64,000 nucleotides of DNA from Cellulophaga sp. 20_2_10 (GTDB taxonomy: Bacteria > Bacteroidota > Bacteroidia > Flavobacteriales > Flavobacteriaceae). The notes beneath the pieces were generated by a model. The model ran no database searches. It was given only the letters and a program-made list of their open reading frames with translations, and was not told where the DNA came from. The position numbers were made by a program, and so were the translations under genes. Where the stretch lies: contig NZ_JAMCOJ010000001.1 in assembly GCF_023476645.1 (NCBI RefSeq), positions 806,001-870,000 of the forward strand, in the 5' to 3' direction. Shown one piece after another: positions 35,901 through 43,881 of the stretch. Numbering within the stretch: position 1 is the first letter of the stretch; each line of letters begins with the position of its first letter.

Positions 35901-36170
35901 GGTACAATAGACAAAAGGCAAGGGATAACAAGAAATCCAGAAATAACAGTTATGCAAAGAATTAGCAGTGCCAGCGGGTATGTCCGCAGCAGAAAAACTG
36001 GCATAACTGAAACAGAAAAAAGATTAATACAATTTGCCAAAGAAGAGTTAGAAAATACTTTAGAAAAAACAAATACATTTTTTACAGAAAAATGGAATCC
36101 CTATAAATCTAGAATAGGCGACTTAAAAACTATTTCTTTTAAAGAAATTAAAACCTTTAGAGTTAATTAA
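32961..36170 (+). CDS. Exported VPS10/BNR-repeat protein
   Basis: A 1069-aa secreted protein (signal peptide ending LSAQ) built from repeated Asp-box/BNR motifs: SLDGGKNW, TIDGGVTW, THDGGENW, SEDGGFKW, SEDGGKNF, TKDGGKTW, TTDKGLTW and TQNGGTTW over about residues 50-680. Such sortilin-like ten-bladed propellers are often labelled glycosyl hydrolase, but no catalytic pair is visible here. After residue 700 comes a charged linker (KKKEKVEKPEATKDKKDDKDD), a beta domain (KPGTYKVQLTYGTTTAETM) and a helical C-terminus. A role in binding a polymer or peptide ligand in the periplasm is possible. There is no T9SS domain. Confidence 0.87.
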   Translation: MKKLHSLLFFFTVLCLSAQDFKMDYVQDLKPRNIGPGGMSGRVTAIDAVHTNPDIIYAGTASGGLWKSTSGGIKWDPIFDKEVTASVGAVAIQQSNPSVIWVGTGEGNPRNSLNGGYGIYKSLDGGKNWLPMGLEKTRHIHRIVIDPTNPNIVYAGAIGSPWGEHPERGVFKTIDGGVTWKKILFTNNKSGVADLVMDPTNPNKLIAAMWEHKRDPWFFKSGGSGSGLYMTHDGGENWKKITEEDGLPKGELGRIGIAIARNKPNVVYALVEAKKNALYKSEDGGFKWKKINDKADIGNRPFYYSEIYVDPKNENRVYSVFTYINVSEDGGKNFNQLMPAYGADNGVHPDHHAWWIHPENGEFMMDGNDGGLNITKDGGKTWRFIGNLPVAQFYHINVDNEFPYNVYGGMQDNGSWRGPAFVWKSQGIRNSYWQEISFGDGFDVVPDLDDSQYGYTMSQQGSLSRYDWKTGNNYSVKPTSPDAETKLRFNWNSAIGQDPFNNATAYFGSQFVHKTTDKGLTWTVISPDLTTNDPEKQKQSESGGLTMDATGAENHCTILVIEPSSVEKDMLWIGTDDGRVHITQNGGTTWTDVTKNVKGLPEGSWIPQIKASNKNKGEALLIANDYRRFNYTPYVYRTRNYGKTWTRIVDENDVKSYALAIIEDPETPNLLFLGTDDGLYVSFDAGSKWQKWTEGFPTVSTKDLVIHPREHDLVIGTFGRAAWVLDDIRPLRAIAKDKTLLSKDVVLFTPPTAYQAAYQQPTGSRFGADALFNGENKKGGAMLTYFYKKKEKVEKPEATKDKKDDKDDSLAKKDGVVSKDSLHFQFYNGDDLIRTIKIKAPKKTGLQRYYWNMTEKGPERPSRSIKKSKREPSGQGVKPGTYKVQLTYGTTTAETMLIVKSDPRLNVSSAAINDVYAANNVLANYTQTAADAVKQLVESKNTATKYKADLSLLDKEKYKEEIKLSTEIVKEIDSVMALYLGTIDKRQGITRNPEITVMQRISSASGYVRSRKTGITETEKRLIQFAKEELENTLEKTNTFFTEKWNPYKSRIGDLKTISFKEIKTFRVN

Positions 36171-36223
36171 AAGGATAAGAGTAATAGATTTTTTACCTTT
36201 ATGCTTTATTAAATAATAGTATT

Positions 36224-36880
36224 ATGAAAAAGATAAAATTAGTATGTGTAAGCTTATTAGCCGTAGCAGCTTTTAGTTGTAAAAATGCAAACAAAGAAGA
36301 TTCTCATAGCTCAGAAGACCATAATGATGCAGATCATAGTCACGCAGAGACAGAAGTACAATATTCTTTAGTAGCAGATTCTACAAAAGCTAGTTTTACG
36401 GCGTACAAAACTACAGACAAAGTACCTGTTGGTGGAACATTTAAAACTATTAACATTACTAAATCTAATACTGGTGCTACAGCTTTAGAAGCTTTAAATG
36501 GCACAGAGTTTAGTATTCCTGTTAGTAGCTTATTTACAAACGATGGTACTGGAACTAGAGATCCTAAAATTTTAGAATTCTTTTTTGGTGTAATGAAAAA
36601 CACCGAGTTAATTTCTGGGGTTTTAAAGGTTGATGGAGATAAAACTTCTTTAGAGGTTACTTTAAACGGAGAAACGGCTAGCATACCATTAGAAACTGAA
36701 AAATTAGCTGATAACAAATACACCTTTACTGGAGTAATGAATTTAGGTGAGTGGAGTGCTTTAGATGCAGTTGCATCTATTAACAAAGCTTGTGAAGCAT
36801 TACATACTGGTGCAGATGGTATAAGTAAAACTTGGGAAGATGTTGCTATAAAAGGAGAGGTTCTTTTAATGAAAAAGTAA
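36224..36880 (+). CDS. YceI-family lipoprotein
   Basis: A 218-aa lipoprotein (lipobox AAFSC, Cys19). A His/Asp-rich linker (residues about 26-43, HSSEDHNDADHSHAE) precedes a YceI lipocalin-like beta-barrel (ADSTKASFTAYKTTDKVPVGGTF to EWSALDAVASINKAC). YceI proteins bind polyprenoid or other hydrophobic ligands in the periplasm. The His-rich linker could bind metal, which is inference. It stands alone behind a terminator. Confidence 0.88.
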   Translation: MKKIKLVCVSLLAVAAFSCKNANKEDSHSSEDHNDADHSHAETEVQYSLVADSTKASFTAYKTTDKVPVGGTFKTINITKSNTGATALEALNGTEFSIPVSSLFTNDGTGTRDPKILEFFFGVMKNTELISGVLKVDGDKTSLEVTLNGETASIPLETEKLADNKYTFTGVMNLGEWSALDAVASINKACEALHTGADGISKTWEDVAIKGEVLLMKK

Positions 36881-36910
36881 TATACAGAAACTCCCAAAAG
36901 CAATCTATAT

Positions 36911-36938
36911 AAAAGCTACGTTATTACGTAGCTTTTTG
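36911..36938 (+). terminator. Terminator after the YceI gene
   Basis: AAAAGCTACGT pairs with ACGTAGCTTTT around a 4-base loop, followed by T residues, 30 bases after the stop. Confidence 0.88.
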
Positions 36939-36968
36939 TATTTTTAGAATCTAGATATATAAATTTAT

Positions 36969-37499
36969 ATGCAATTAGAAACCCTAGTAGTACAGTTTCA
37001 GCAAAAAGATCCCAAAGCTTTTGAAAAACTCTACAATATGTATGCAGAAAATATCTGTGGTGTAATTAACACTATTGTTAAGAACTCAGATATATCGCAA
37101 GAAATTTGTCAAGATGTATTTATTAAAATATGGAATAATGCTGATAAATATAATTCTTCTAAAGGTCGTTTTTTTACTTGGATTTTAAACATTGCGCGTA
37201 ATGCCGCTATCGATGAAGTGCGCTCTAAGTCACACAAAAACAGCAAACAAAACCTATCTGCAGATTACTTCGTAGGTATACTAGAAGACAGTACAAATCT
37301 TGATCATAAAACTGATGCTATAGGTATTAAAAAGTTTTTACAAGATTTAAAAAGCACCTGTGTACAGATAATAGAAATGCTGTATTTTAAAGGGTATACA
37401 CAGAAGGAAGCTTCTGAGGAGTTAAATATTCCTATTGGCACTGTTAAAACAAGAAATAGAAGTTGCATTTCGCAATTAAGAAAAAATGTATTGAACTAG
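36969..37499 (+). CDS. ECF-type RNA polymerase sigma factor
   Basis: A 176-aa group IV sigma factor. Region 2 covers AFEKLYNMYAENICGVINTI to DISQEICQDVFIKIWNNADKY and RFFTWILNIARNAAIDEVR; region 4 is LKSTCVQIIEMLYFKGYTQKEASEELNIPIGTVKTRNRSCISQLRK. It is followed 4 bp later by a membrane anti-sigma factor of the RskA type, the usual genetic arrangement of SigK-like systems. The regulon cannot be read here; the DUF4331 operon nearby is a candidate only by proximity. Confidence 0.93.
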   Translation: MQLETLVVQFQQKDPKAFEKLYNMYAENICGVINTIVKNSDISQEICQDVFIKIWNNADKYNSSKGRFFTWILNIARNAAIDEVRSKSHKNSKQNLSADYFVGILEDSTNLDHKTDAIGIKKFLQDLKSTCVQIIEMLYFKGYTQKEASEELNIPIGTVKTRNRSCISQLRKNVLN

Positions 37500-37503
37500 G
37501 CAT

Positions 37504-38301
37504 ATGAATATTGAAGAATACATATCATCCGGAAAATTAGAACTTTATGTTGCTGGTTTGCTTTCTAAAGAAGAAAACGAACAAGTACATAAAGATGCTG
37601 AACAATATCCTGAATTAAAAAAGGAAATAGAAGCTATAGAGGCGTCAATTTTAGCTTTAAGTAAAAAAGCTGCCCCAACTATGGACAAAGCTAACTTTAA
37701 CGCACTAAGACCTAGACTAGGCCTGTCTGAACCTAAAGTTATAGCATTACCAAAAGAAAAAAGCAACTGGTCTAGTTATACTGGTTGGGCTGCTGCTGTT
37801 GTTTTATCTGCTGGTTTATTTTGGATGTACAACCAGAATAAAGAATTAGAATCTAAAATAGAGGTAGTATCTCAAGAAAAAGAAACTTTAGAAACTACCA
37901 TAGAGAATGCCAACAACTCTTTACTAAAATCTCAAGATTTATTAAATACAATTAGAGATAAAAATATTGCTGTAGTTGCCTTAGGGGGACAAGCCGTATC
38001 TCCTGAGTCTTTTGCTAAAGCGTATTGGAACAAAGCAGAAAAGAAAGTATTTATAGATGCAAAGGGATTACCACAGCCTCCAGATGGTTTTGTATACCAA
38101 GTATGGTCTTTAAAACTTAATCCTTTAACGCCAACCAGTCTTGGTTTATTAGAAGACTTTAAAGGTGATAAAAACAAAATATTTGCGTTAGCAAATAACA
38201 ATGAATCTGAAGCATTTGGTATTACATTAGAACCAGCCGGAGGTAGTGAGTCTCCAAATCTAGAGCAACTATATACATTAGGTGTAGCTTCTAACTCTTA
38301 A
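37504..38301 (+). CDS. RskA-type anti-sigma factor
   Basis: A 265-aa single-pass membrane protein. The cytoplasmic N-terminus (EYISSGKLELYVAGLLSKEENEQV) is the zinc-less anti-sigma domain, one helix spans the membrane (WAAAVVLSAGLFWMYN, about 93-108), a coiled coil follows (residues about 110-155), and the C-terminal RskA domain shows GLPQPPDGFVYQVWSLKLNPLTPTSLGLLEDF and ITLEPAGGSESPNLEQLYTLG. It should hold the adjacent sigma factor until released by an envelope signal. It is translationally close to the sigma gene. Confidence 0.92.
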   Translation: MNIEEYISSGKLELYVAGLLSKEENEQVHKDAEQYPELKKEIEAIEASILALSKKAAPTMDKANFNALRPRLGLSEPKVIALPKEKSNWSSYTGWAAAVVLSAGLFWMYNQNKELESKIEVVSQEKETLETTIENANNSLLKSQDLLNTIRDKNIAVVALGGQAVSPESFAKAYWNKAEKKVFIDAKGLPQPPDGFVYQVWSLKLNPLTPTSLGLLEDFKGDKNKIFALANNNESEAFGITLEPAGGSESPNLEQLYTLGVASNS

Positions 38302-38322
38302 TAGTTTAAGAGTACAAACAAT

Positions 38323-38358
38323 AAAAAATCCTCTAGTCTATACTAGAGGATTTTTTAT
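38323..38358 (+). terminator. Terminator of the sigma/anti-sigma operon
   Basis: A perfect 15-bp stem beginning AAAAAATCCTCTAGT with loop CTAT, followed by T residues. Confidence 0.92.
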
Positions 38359-38375
38359 TTTATATGATAGTAGCG

Positions 38376-38405
38376 CATAAAAAAAGCTCTACACGCGTAG
38401 AGCTT
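38376..38405 (-). terminator. Terminator of the 47-aa membrane-protein gene
   Basis: On the minus strand AAGCTCTAC pairs with GTAGAGCTT around a 4-base loop and runs into a U-tract; on the plus strand no T-run follows. It therefore serves the small gene at 38467-38610. Confidence 0.8.
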
Positions 38406-38466
38406 CCTTATTTAACAAAACCAATAAATGTTAAACAAACATATTTTAAGAACCTACTAAAAAACA

Positions 38467-38610
38467 CTACTTGTGTATCTTAATCTGTTTATCTTTTCTT
38501 TTGTGTGTGTTATTATACTCCATCTTTTTTAAAGATTTATGAGCAGCTAATAACTTATAACCATAAAAGGCCATAATTGCGATCCAAAGTATAAAAAAGT
38601 AATATTCCAT
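38467..38610 (-). CDS. 47-aa single-pass membrane protein
   Basis: A short ORF: MEYYFFILWIAIMAFYGYKL, then LAAHKSLKKMEYNNTHKRKD, then KQIKIHK. One N-terminal membrane helix is followed by a very basic cytoplasmic tail. Support for it being a gene: a promoter-like ACTATTTG at 38630-38637 (minus), a clean helix-plus-tail design, and its own minus-strand terminator about 60 bp downstream. I do not recognise a family. Confidence 0.65.
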   Translation of the reverse strand: MEYYFFILWIAIMAFYGYKLLAAHKSLKKMEYNNTHKRKDKQIKIHK

Positions 38611-38761
38611 ATACAAATATGTTTTAATACAAATAGTACAACTTTAGGAATTGCACTACCGCGATTTTCACTACATACGGAGTTTTAGGTTAAGTGGTTT
38701 TATTAAAACTGTATTTTTATCAATTTAGTATTGAAGATACAAAAAAATCTTAAATTTTGTT

Positions 38762-38801
38762 AAAAAAAAAGTGCCTAAAACATAACTGTTTTGGCACTTT
38801 T
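38762..38801 (-). terminator. Terminator of the DUF4331-TPR operon
   Basis: AAAAGTGCC-T-AAAACA pairs with TGTTTTGGCACTTTT, with one bulged base and a TAAC loop. A long A-run on the plus strand gives the U-tract on the minus strand, 60 bases after the TPR gene. Confidence 0.82.
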
Positions 38802-38861
38802 AGCAACAACCTACAACTAAGCTCTACAAAAGTTGTACTTATAAACAATCCCTAACCTTAC

Positions 38862-40139
38862 TTATAATAGCTTAATCTTCTTCTCCATATTTGGACCTAA
38901 TTCGTAAATAGCTCCAGATAATTCTACTTTTAATTCTTTGACCTTTTGTGTATTACCTGCTGCTTTGTATATTTCTGCAGCATTATATAAAATATGTGGT
39001 TCAAAAGTTTTACCATCTATATGCTTTACTATAATTTGTAGAGCATTAGTTAAATCTCCCTTTTTATAAAGACTGTTGGCTAATAACATATACGACTCTG
39101 GTGTTTCTCTATTTTTAATTTCTTGTTCTGCTATTTCTAGAGCTTTTGTGTATAAATCTGTGTAATCTAAATAAAAATTAACGTTATAACTGTTGTACAT
39201 AGCTCCATACGCAGGGTTGTCTACTGCCTTTATGTATTGATCCATATTTTTAAGCTTCTCTTTATGGTTCCCTTGATATTCTGCAATCTCTGTCTTTAAC
39301 AAATAGTAATCTGGAGAATTATAGTTTTTGGTAATCGCATTTAGAATGCGCAATGCTTCTTCTGGGTTTCTTTCATGAGAAAATACAATCCAAGCAATTC
39401 CCTTTTTAGCATACGCATTGTGAGGTTCTAACTCTAATGATTTTAAATAGTAGTTATAAGAATCTTTAATTCTTCCGGCGTGACCGTAATAATCTGCAAT
39501 ATTAGTGTAAGACCATATTTTAAGAGTTTTATCATTCGCCATTTCTGCTAATTGCTTTGCTTTTTCCATATACGCAATGGTTGCTTCTAAATCACCTTTA
39601 TAATCTTTCCATTTAGCAATACGTATTAAATAACCAAAACTATTTTTATCTTTTAAAAGGTTCAAGTTATTTTCGGCTTCCGTATAATTTCCTAATTCCA
39701 TATACACATCAAACAAAAGACCTTGAGTTTCCTCTACTCCACTTCCCATTTTTTGCGCTTTCATTGCCATTTCTAAAGCTTCTTTAAATCTGTGTTCAGA
39801 AATATAAGTACGTGCTAAAGACCTATAATACCCAGCTTTACCAACTGCTGCAATTTCTACTGCCTTAACTAAGCTTTGTTCTGCCTTTTTTAAGTATTCT
39901 ATTTTGCCAGTATTTTTAAAATACCTGTTATACTCTTGCGCAACTATACCAAAACTGGTTAATTGCATACTGTCTGGTTCTATTTTTGAGTTCCACAACT
40001 CATATTTTCTTGAGGTTGTTTTTTCTGCATCAACCTTTAAATAAGCATTGTAATCTTCTGCACTTGTAACTGCTGTACTGCCTCCTAAATTACAAGAGAC
40101 CAAAGTAATTGTTAGTATAAGTAGGGCTATCTTTTTCAT
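38862..40139 (-). CDS. TPR-repeat lipoprotein
   Basis: A 425-aa lipoprotein (lipobox TLVSC, Cys16) made almost wholly of tetratricopeptide-like helix pairs, for example FKEALEMAMKAQKMGSGVEETQGLLFDVYMELGNYTEAENNLN and YNYYLKSLELEPHNAYAKKGIAW. It is the third gene of a unit with two DUF4331 proteins (75 bp after the second), so it probably acts with them as a periplasmic scaffold. The substrate or partner is unknown. Confidence 0.85.
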   Translation of the reverse strand: MKKIALLILTITLVSCNLGGSTAVTSAEDYNAYLKVDAEKTTSRKYELWNSKIEPDSMQLTSFGIVAQEYNRYFKNTGKIEYLKKAEQSLVKAVEIAAVGKAGYYRSLARTYISEHRFKEALEMAMKAQKMGSGVEETQGLLFDVYMELGNYTEAENNLNLLKDKNSFGYLIRIAKWKDYKGDLEATIAYMEKAKQLAEMANDKTLKIWSYTNIADYYGHAGRIKDSYNYYLKSLELEPHNAYAKKGIAWIVFSHERNPEEALRILNAITKNYNSPDYYLLKTEIAEYQGNHKEKLKNMDQYIKAVDNPAYGAMYNSYNVNFYLDYTDLYTKALEIAEQEIKNRETPESYMLLANSLYKKGDLTNALQIIVKHIDGKTFEPHILYNAAEIYKAAGNTQKVKELKVELSGAIYELGPNMEKKIKLL

Positions 40140-40214
40140 TATATTTAATTTTTGTAGAGTTATAAAAAGTAGTAATAAAGGGAGGCAAAAACCTCCCCTT
40201 ATAGTTATTGTATT

Positions 40215-40910
40215 CTAGTTTTCTGGAGTTCCTAAAAAAGGAAAATCAGTAGAAACTGTAGCTGTTAAGCTAACACCATCTGATGTTAAACGAGGTAAAT
40301 CTGCCATACCATCGCCATCTGTATCTTGACCACTAAAACGATCGCCTTCAGCTCCACCAAAAAGTAGAATTAAAGAAACATCAATAACATCGTCTGTAAT
40401 TAATCTTCCAGTTAAAGCAACTTCATCACCATCTGGAACTAAAATTCTACCATCGCCATCGTTGTCTGTACCAGGATTAAAGTAAGTAGTTGGTAAATTA
40501 GGAGCAACTTCTAAAACATCAGCAGCTAAATAACCAGTTAATGTAGCAGCATCTAAACCTAAAATATTGTTCTCGTAGTTTACAGCTGCAGGATCTGCTC
40601 CTAATAAATTTGCATAAACATCATGGTATTGTTCTAACCTTGCTTCAAAACCTGCCTGAAACATAGCTCCCATTTCCGATGGTATTGTAACATTCTGTGC
40701 GTCTTTTACACTTGCTTGTCCGTTCATGTCAAAAGACAAAACTGTATTTATACCTGGTCTCCCCATATGGTCTACCTGTGCATACGTTCCAGAAAAATCA
40801 GTCGTTTCTGGTTCCATTTGCATATCTCCGTTATCATCATCAGAACAAGATGCAATAGTTAATGCCGCTCCAAAAGCTAAGGCAAGGTGTTTTATATTGT
40901 TTAGTTTCAT
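40215..40910 (-). CDS. DUF4331-type lipoprotein with calcium-binding-like repeats
   Basis: A 231-aa lipoprotein (lipobox IASC, Cys22, followed by an acidic SDDDNGDMQMEPE spacer). Its body looks like a DUF4331 C-terminal half (GRPGINTVLSFD, GLDAATLTGYLAADVLEVAPNLPTTYFNPG). Two Asp/Gly loops, DNDGDGRI and DTDGDGMADLPRL, resemble thrombospondin type-3 calcium motifs. It lies 24 bp after the other DUF4331 gene and has its own signal sequence, so it is a separate protein and not a frameshifted half. Function unknown. Confidence 0.78.
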   Translation of the reverse strand: MKLNNIKHLALAFGAALTIASCSDDDNGDMQMEPETTDFSGTYAQVDHMGRPGINTVLSFDMNGQASVKDAQNVTIPSEMGAMFQAGFEARLEQYHDVYANLLGADPAAVNYENNILGLDAATLTGYLAADVLEVAPNLPTTYFNPGTDNDGDGRILVPDGDEVALTGRLITDDVIDVSLILLFGGAEGDRFSGQDTDGDGMADLPRLTSDGVSLTATVSTDFPFLGTPEN

Positions 40911-40934
40911 AATTGTAAATTTTTAGTGTTGTTA

Positions 40935-41612
40935 TTATTTTTTGTTTGTAGTAACCCAAGTTTTGTATACTTCTAAACCTAAAGCATTAGTAGCAGTAGT
41001 AGTACCTAACATTGCATTAGGAATCTCTATTGCTATAGACATCGTATTTGCACCATCAAAAGTATCTACAGCCTCTGTAGAAACTTTAAAACCTTCTGGA
41101 GCCATACCACCTATTACAGCATTAAATTGGAAAAAATCAAAAAAGAAAGCATCTTGTCTTGGGCCAGCAAATAACTTAACTCCGTTAGATAACTCTTCTA
41201 CTGTAGCCGTAGCATTAGAAATAGCAACAGATCCTAAAGGAGAATCTACCATTACTTCTCCGTTTAACCCTGTAGAAGATGGAGCAACTGGACCAAAGAA
41301 ATACATTTTACCATCTCTTGGTATAGCTTGTATCACTATATCCTCTACTAAATCACCATCTCTATCAATATTTATTTCTGTTAATACGCCTTCGTCAAAA
41401 GTACCATAAGCTAAATCTGGAAGAACACTTGTTTGTAAGTCAACAATAAATACTGTATTGTCTGACCCAACTGTTGGCTCAAAAGCATAAAAATCTGCAA
41501 TATCCGCAGTCTTACCTGTAGTAGACGGAGCATCAATATGATCTGCCGCTACTAATACCACACCTACTATTGCTAGTAAGCATACAACTAATAAATTTCT
41601 GTTTTTTCTCAT
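40935..41612 (-). CDS. DUF4331 family protein
   Basis: A 225-aa protein with an N-terminal hydrophobic signal (LLVVCLLAIVGVVLVAA) followed at once by ADHIDAPSTTGKTADIADFYAFEP, the signature start of DUF4331. Later FFFDFFQFNAVIGG and FDGANTMSIAIEIPNAMLG also fit. The family is exported and widespread in Bacteroidota, often beside sigma/anti-sigma genes, but has no established activity. It is the first gene of the DUF4331-DUF4331-TPR operon and is divergent from the LETM1-related gene. Confidence 0.85.
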   Translation of the reverse strand: MRKNRNLLVVCLLAIVGVVLVAADHIDAPSTTGKTADIADFYAFEPTVGSDNTVFIVDLQTSVLPDLAYGTFDEGVLTEINIDRDGDLVEDIVIQAIPRDGKMYFFGPVAPSSTGLNGEVMVDSPLGSVAISNATATVEELSNGVKLFAGPRQDAFFFDFFQFNAVIGGMAPEGFKVSTEAVDTFDGANTMSIAIEIPNAMLGTTTATNALGLEVYKTWVTTNKK

Positions 41613-41755
41613 TGTAGTATGTTTAAAATTAAATTCGCCTTACCTACGCAGCATTGATTAGGAGGGTTTGGTTTTTAATTGTTAAAATTATGTTAAAACG
41701 AAATAATCCATTTATTACATCTATACAATATATAGCTTAGCATAAAAATTAAGTT

Positions 41756-42937
41756 ATGAACCCTTCTTCTTCTGGTTGGATAGATAAGTTTGGACAAACG
41801 GTAACAAATAGTGGCGTTACTTATTCTAATTTTAATGACTTATACCGTAGTCTTTCGACTACAGGTTTTATTTATGGAATACACGTAAAATGGTTAGATT
41901 TTATACCAATTACACACACACCCACAGAGGATGAAAATGCAAAAGCAAACCTTATTACTGCTTTATATTTTACGTATGTTATAGCGTACAATGACAAAAA
42001 TTATAGCAATTTTGTAGAAAAAACGAACCACTTTTACGAAGCTCTAGGAGTAGATTCTAGCTTTTTTGACAAGGTTTTTACCAGTTCTAAAGCGAGTAAC
42101 AAACTAGAAATACTTATAAAATCTAGAGTCTCTTTAGAAGATAATTTAATAAATAAAACCTTTGGAAGCTCTGTTACAAACACCTTGCTATTTGTTGATG
42201 TTTTACTTTTTAAACGTTTTTTGCAGGATGAAAAAGACATAAAAAAGTATGCTGAAGAGTTAGAATATATCTTAATAAATCTTGTACACCACACGTTAAA
42301 TTCTAAACATCAGCAAAAATATGACGAGCGATTAAGTTATTTATTTATTGCTTCTTTATCGTTTTTACCTGACGATTATCATCATTTTGATGCACAATAT
42401 AGAGTTCGTTTAATTGATAAATTTACACCCGAAGTGTATCACTATTTAATGGATATTATTTGTGTTACAGCCTGGGAAGATTTAACCTTAGACTACAAAG
42501 AATCTGAGTTTGTTTTTGGTATCGCAAACGATCTAAATTTGACAAAAAAAGAAGTAGAAAACTCTATAGAAAAAGTAGCTGTATTTTTTAAAGAAAATGC
42601 TAAAAAAATACCGCATTTAAAAGATCATAATTTAGCTGAGAAATTCTACGATAACACGTCTAAATTTGCCAATAAACTAATACTAAGAAATAGTAAAAGA
42701 TTGCAAAAAGAGTTATCTGAAAGTAAAGAATTAGTCGCCCTAATTTCTAAATCTACGGTTACAAATTTAAGTGTAGAAGAAAAGAGAAAAGTACAAAACC
42801 AACTCTTAGACATTTTTAAAAGCATACCGTCTTTGGCTATTTTTATGTTGCCAGGAGGAGCTATTTTACTACCTATTTTTATTAAACTGATTCCAAAATT
42901 ACTTCCCTCTTCTTTTGATGAGAACAGAATAGAATAA
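41756..42937 (+). CDS. LETM1-related biofilm-associated-type protein
   Basis: A 393-aa protein, mostly helical, ending in a short LETM1-like segment (EEKRKVQNQLLDIFKSIPSLAIFMLPGGAILLPIFIKLIPKLLPSSF, residues about 340-388) that contains the one convincing membrane helix with Pro/Gly breaks. The N-terminal 330 residues have no recognised domain and no signal peptide. Relatives in Flavobacteriia carry the name above by annotation; the biochemical role is not known. LETM1 itself is a mitochondrial cation-exchange protein, so an ion or membrane-homeostasis role is only a hint. Confidence 0.75.
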   Translation: MNPSSSGWIDKFGQTVTNSGVTYSNFNDLYRSLSTTGFIYGIHVKWLDFIPITHTPTEDENAKANLITALYFTYVIAYNDKNYSNFVEKTNHFYEALGVDSSFFDKVFTSSKASNKLEILIKSRVSLEDNLINKTFGSSVTNTLLFVDVLLFKRFLQDEKDIKKYAEELEYILINLVHHTLNSKHQQKYDERLSYLFIASLSFLPDDYHHFDAQYRVRLIDKFTPEVYHYLMDIICVTAWEDLTLDYKESEFVFGIANDLNLTKKEVENSIEKVAVFFKENAKKIPHLKDHNLAEKFYDNTSKFANKLILRNSKRLQKELSESKELVALISKSTVTNLSVEEKRKVQNQLLDIFKSIPSLAIFMLPGGAILLPIFIKLIPKLLPSSFDENRIE

Positions 42938-42953
42938 CAATACACAAAAACAT

Positions 42954-42994
42954 AAAAAAACCTAGTATAGAGAAAACTTATACTAGGTTTTTTT
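42954..42994. terminator. Bidirectional terminator between LETM1-related gene and LytTR operon
   Basis: A perfect 16-bp stem (AAAAAAACCTAGTATA and its complement, 9-base loop) with U-tracts in both directions; it ends both convergent units. Confidence 0.93.
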
Positions 42995-43033
42995 ATTATA
43001 TTACCATACTGCAAACCATTTATTTAAAAAGCA

Positions 43034-43789
43034 CTACTCTAACCACAACTTAAAGTCTTTTACCTTTTCCCTACTCACTATAATTTCTGACTCACTGTAC
43101 TTATTTAGCACTATTTTTAATCTAGAATTTGTGTAAGATACAATATCTTTTATAAAATTTACATTTACATAAAACTTACGACTAACTCTAAAAAAGTTTT
43201 TAGGTTCTAGCTCAGATTCTAAATTCTCAAGGCTAATATCTAACAGGTAATTTCTACCATCTGAAGTAGCTGCATATGTGCCTTTATTCTCGCTATAAAA
43301 ACATTCTATCTCATCTGCATTTATAATCTTTATATGCTGCCCAACCTTAACCGTAAATCGCTTTTTATACTCGCGCTCAATTGGGTTTACAAGCAGTCTT
43401 TTTATGTCTTCAAAATCTACAGATAATTGAGTTTTAGAAGAGGCCATATCCCTGTACTTTTTAACAGCAACTTCTAGCTCCTCATCATCTAAAGGTTTTA
43501 GCAGATAATCTATGCTATTTAATTTAAAAGCTTGCAGCGCATATTCATCATAAGCAGTGGTAAAAATAATAGCGCTTTTCACCTCTACTTGATCAAAAAT
43601 TTCAAAAGACAAACCATCTGATAATTGTATGTCTAAAAAAATTAAATCGGGGTGCTTGTTCTCGTTAAACCAAATTATAGATTCTTCAACCGAGTGTAAC
43701 ATTGTAGAAACTGTAACATCTAATTCTGCAAGCAATCTACTTAGTCTTCTTGCTGCTGGTTTTTCATCTTCAATAATTATTACATTCAT
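43034..43789 (-). CDS. LytTR-family response regulator
   Basis: A 251-aa response regulator. The receiver domain (1 to about 120) has acidic residues in IIEDEKPAARRL, phospho-acceptor Asp53 in LIFLDIQLSDG, Thr in IIFTTAYDEYAL and Lys in DYLLKPL. The LytTR DNA-binding domain (about 145-250) begins KKRFTVKVGQHIKII and contains ECFYSENKGTYAATSDGRNYLLDISLENLE and FRVSRKFYVNVNFIKDI. It is the last gene of the operon that starts with its cognate kinase, 92 bp after the last 2TM gene. LytTR proteins bind pairs of direct repeats; candidate targets are at 46312-46364, 49741-49772 and 57296-57327. Confidence 0.93.
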   Translation of the reverse strand: MNVIIIEDEKPAARRLSRLLAELDVTVSTMLHSVEESIIWFNENKHPDLIFLDIQLSDGLSFEIFDQVEVKSAIIFTTAYDEYALQAFKLNSIDYLLKPLDDEELEVAVKKYRDMASSKTQLSVDFEDIKRLLVNPIEREYKKRFTVKVGQHIKIINADEIECFYSENKGTYAATSDGRNYLLDISLENLESELEPKNFFRVSRKFYVNVNFIKDIVSYTNSRLKIVLNKYSESEIIVSREKVKDFKLWLE

Positions 43790-43881
43790 TGGTTTGGTTA
43801 TTTAGTTATTGTTGGCAACATAGAAAAATTAATTTAAAACTGCCTGTTCTATTTCTAAATTTTAAGATCGTATTTTTTAAA

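Noticed and set aside
36340-36903. 187-aa minus-strand ORF opposite the YceI gene
   Set aside because: It is an antisense shadow of a well-supported gene, with no signal or domain pattern.
40942-41409. 155-aa plus-strand ORF opposite DUF4331
   Set aside because: Antisense shadow; composition follows the reversed gene.
40215-41612. The two DUF4331 genes as one frameshifted gene
   Set aside because: Each has its own signal sequence and start; a 24-bp spacer separates them.
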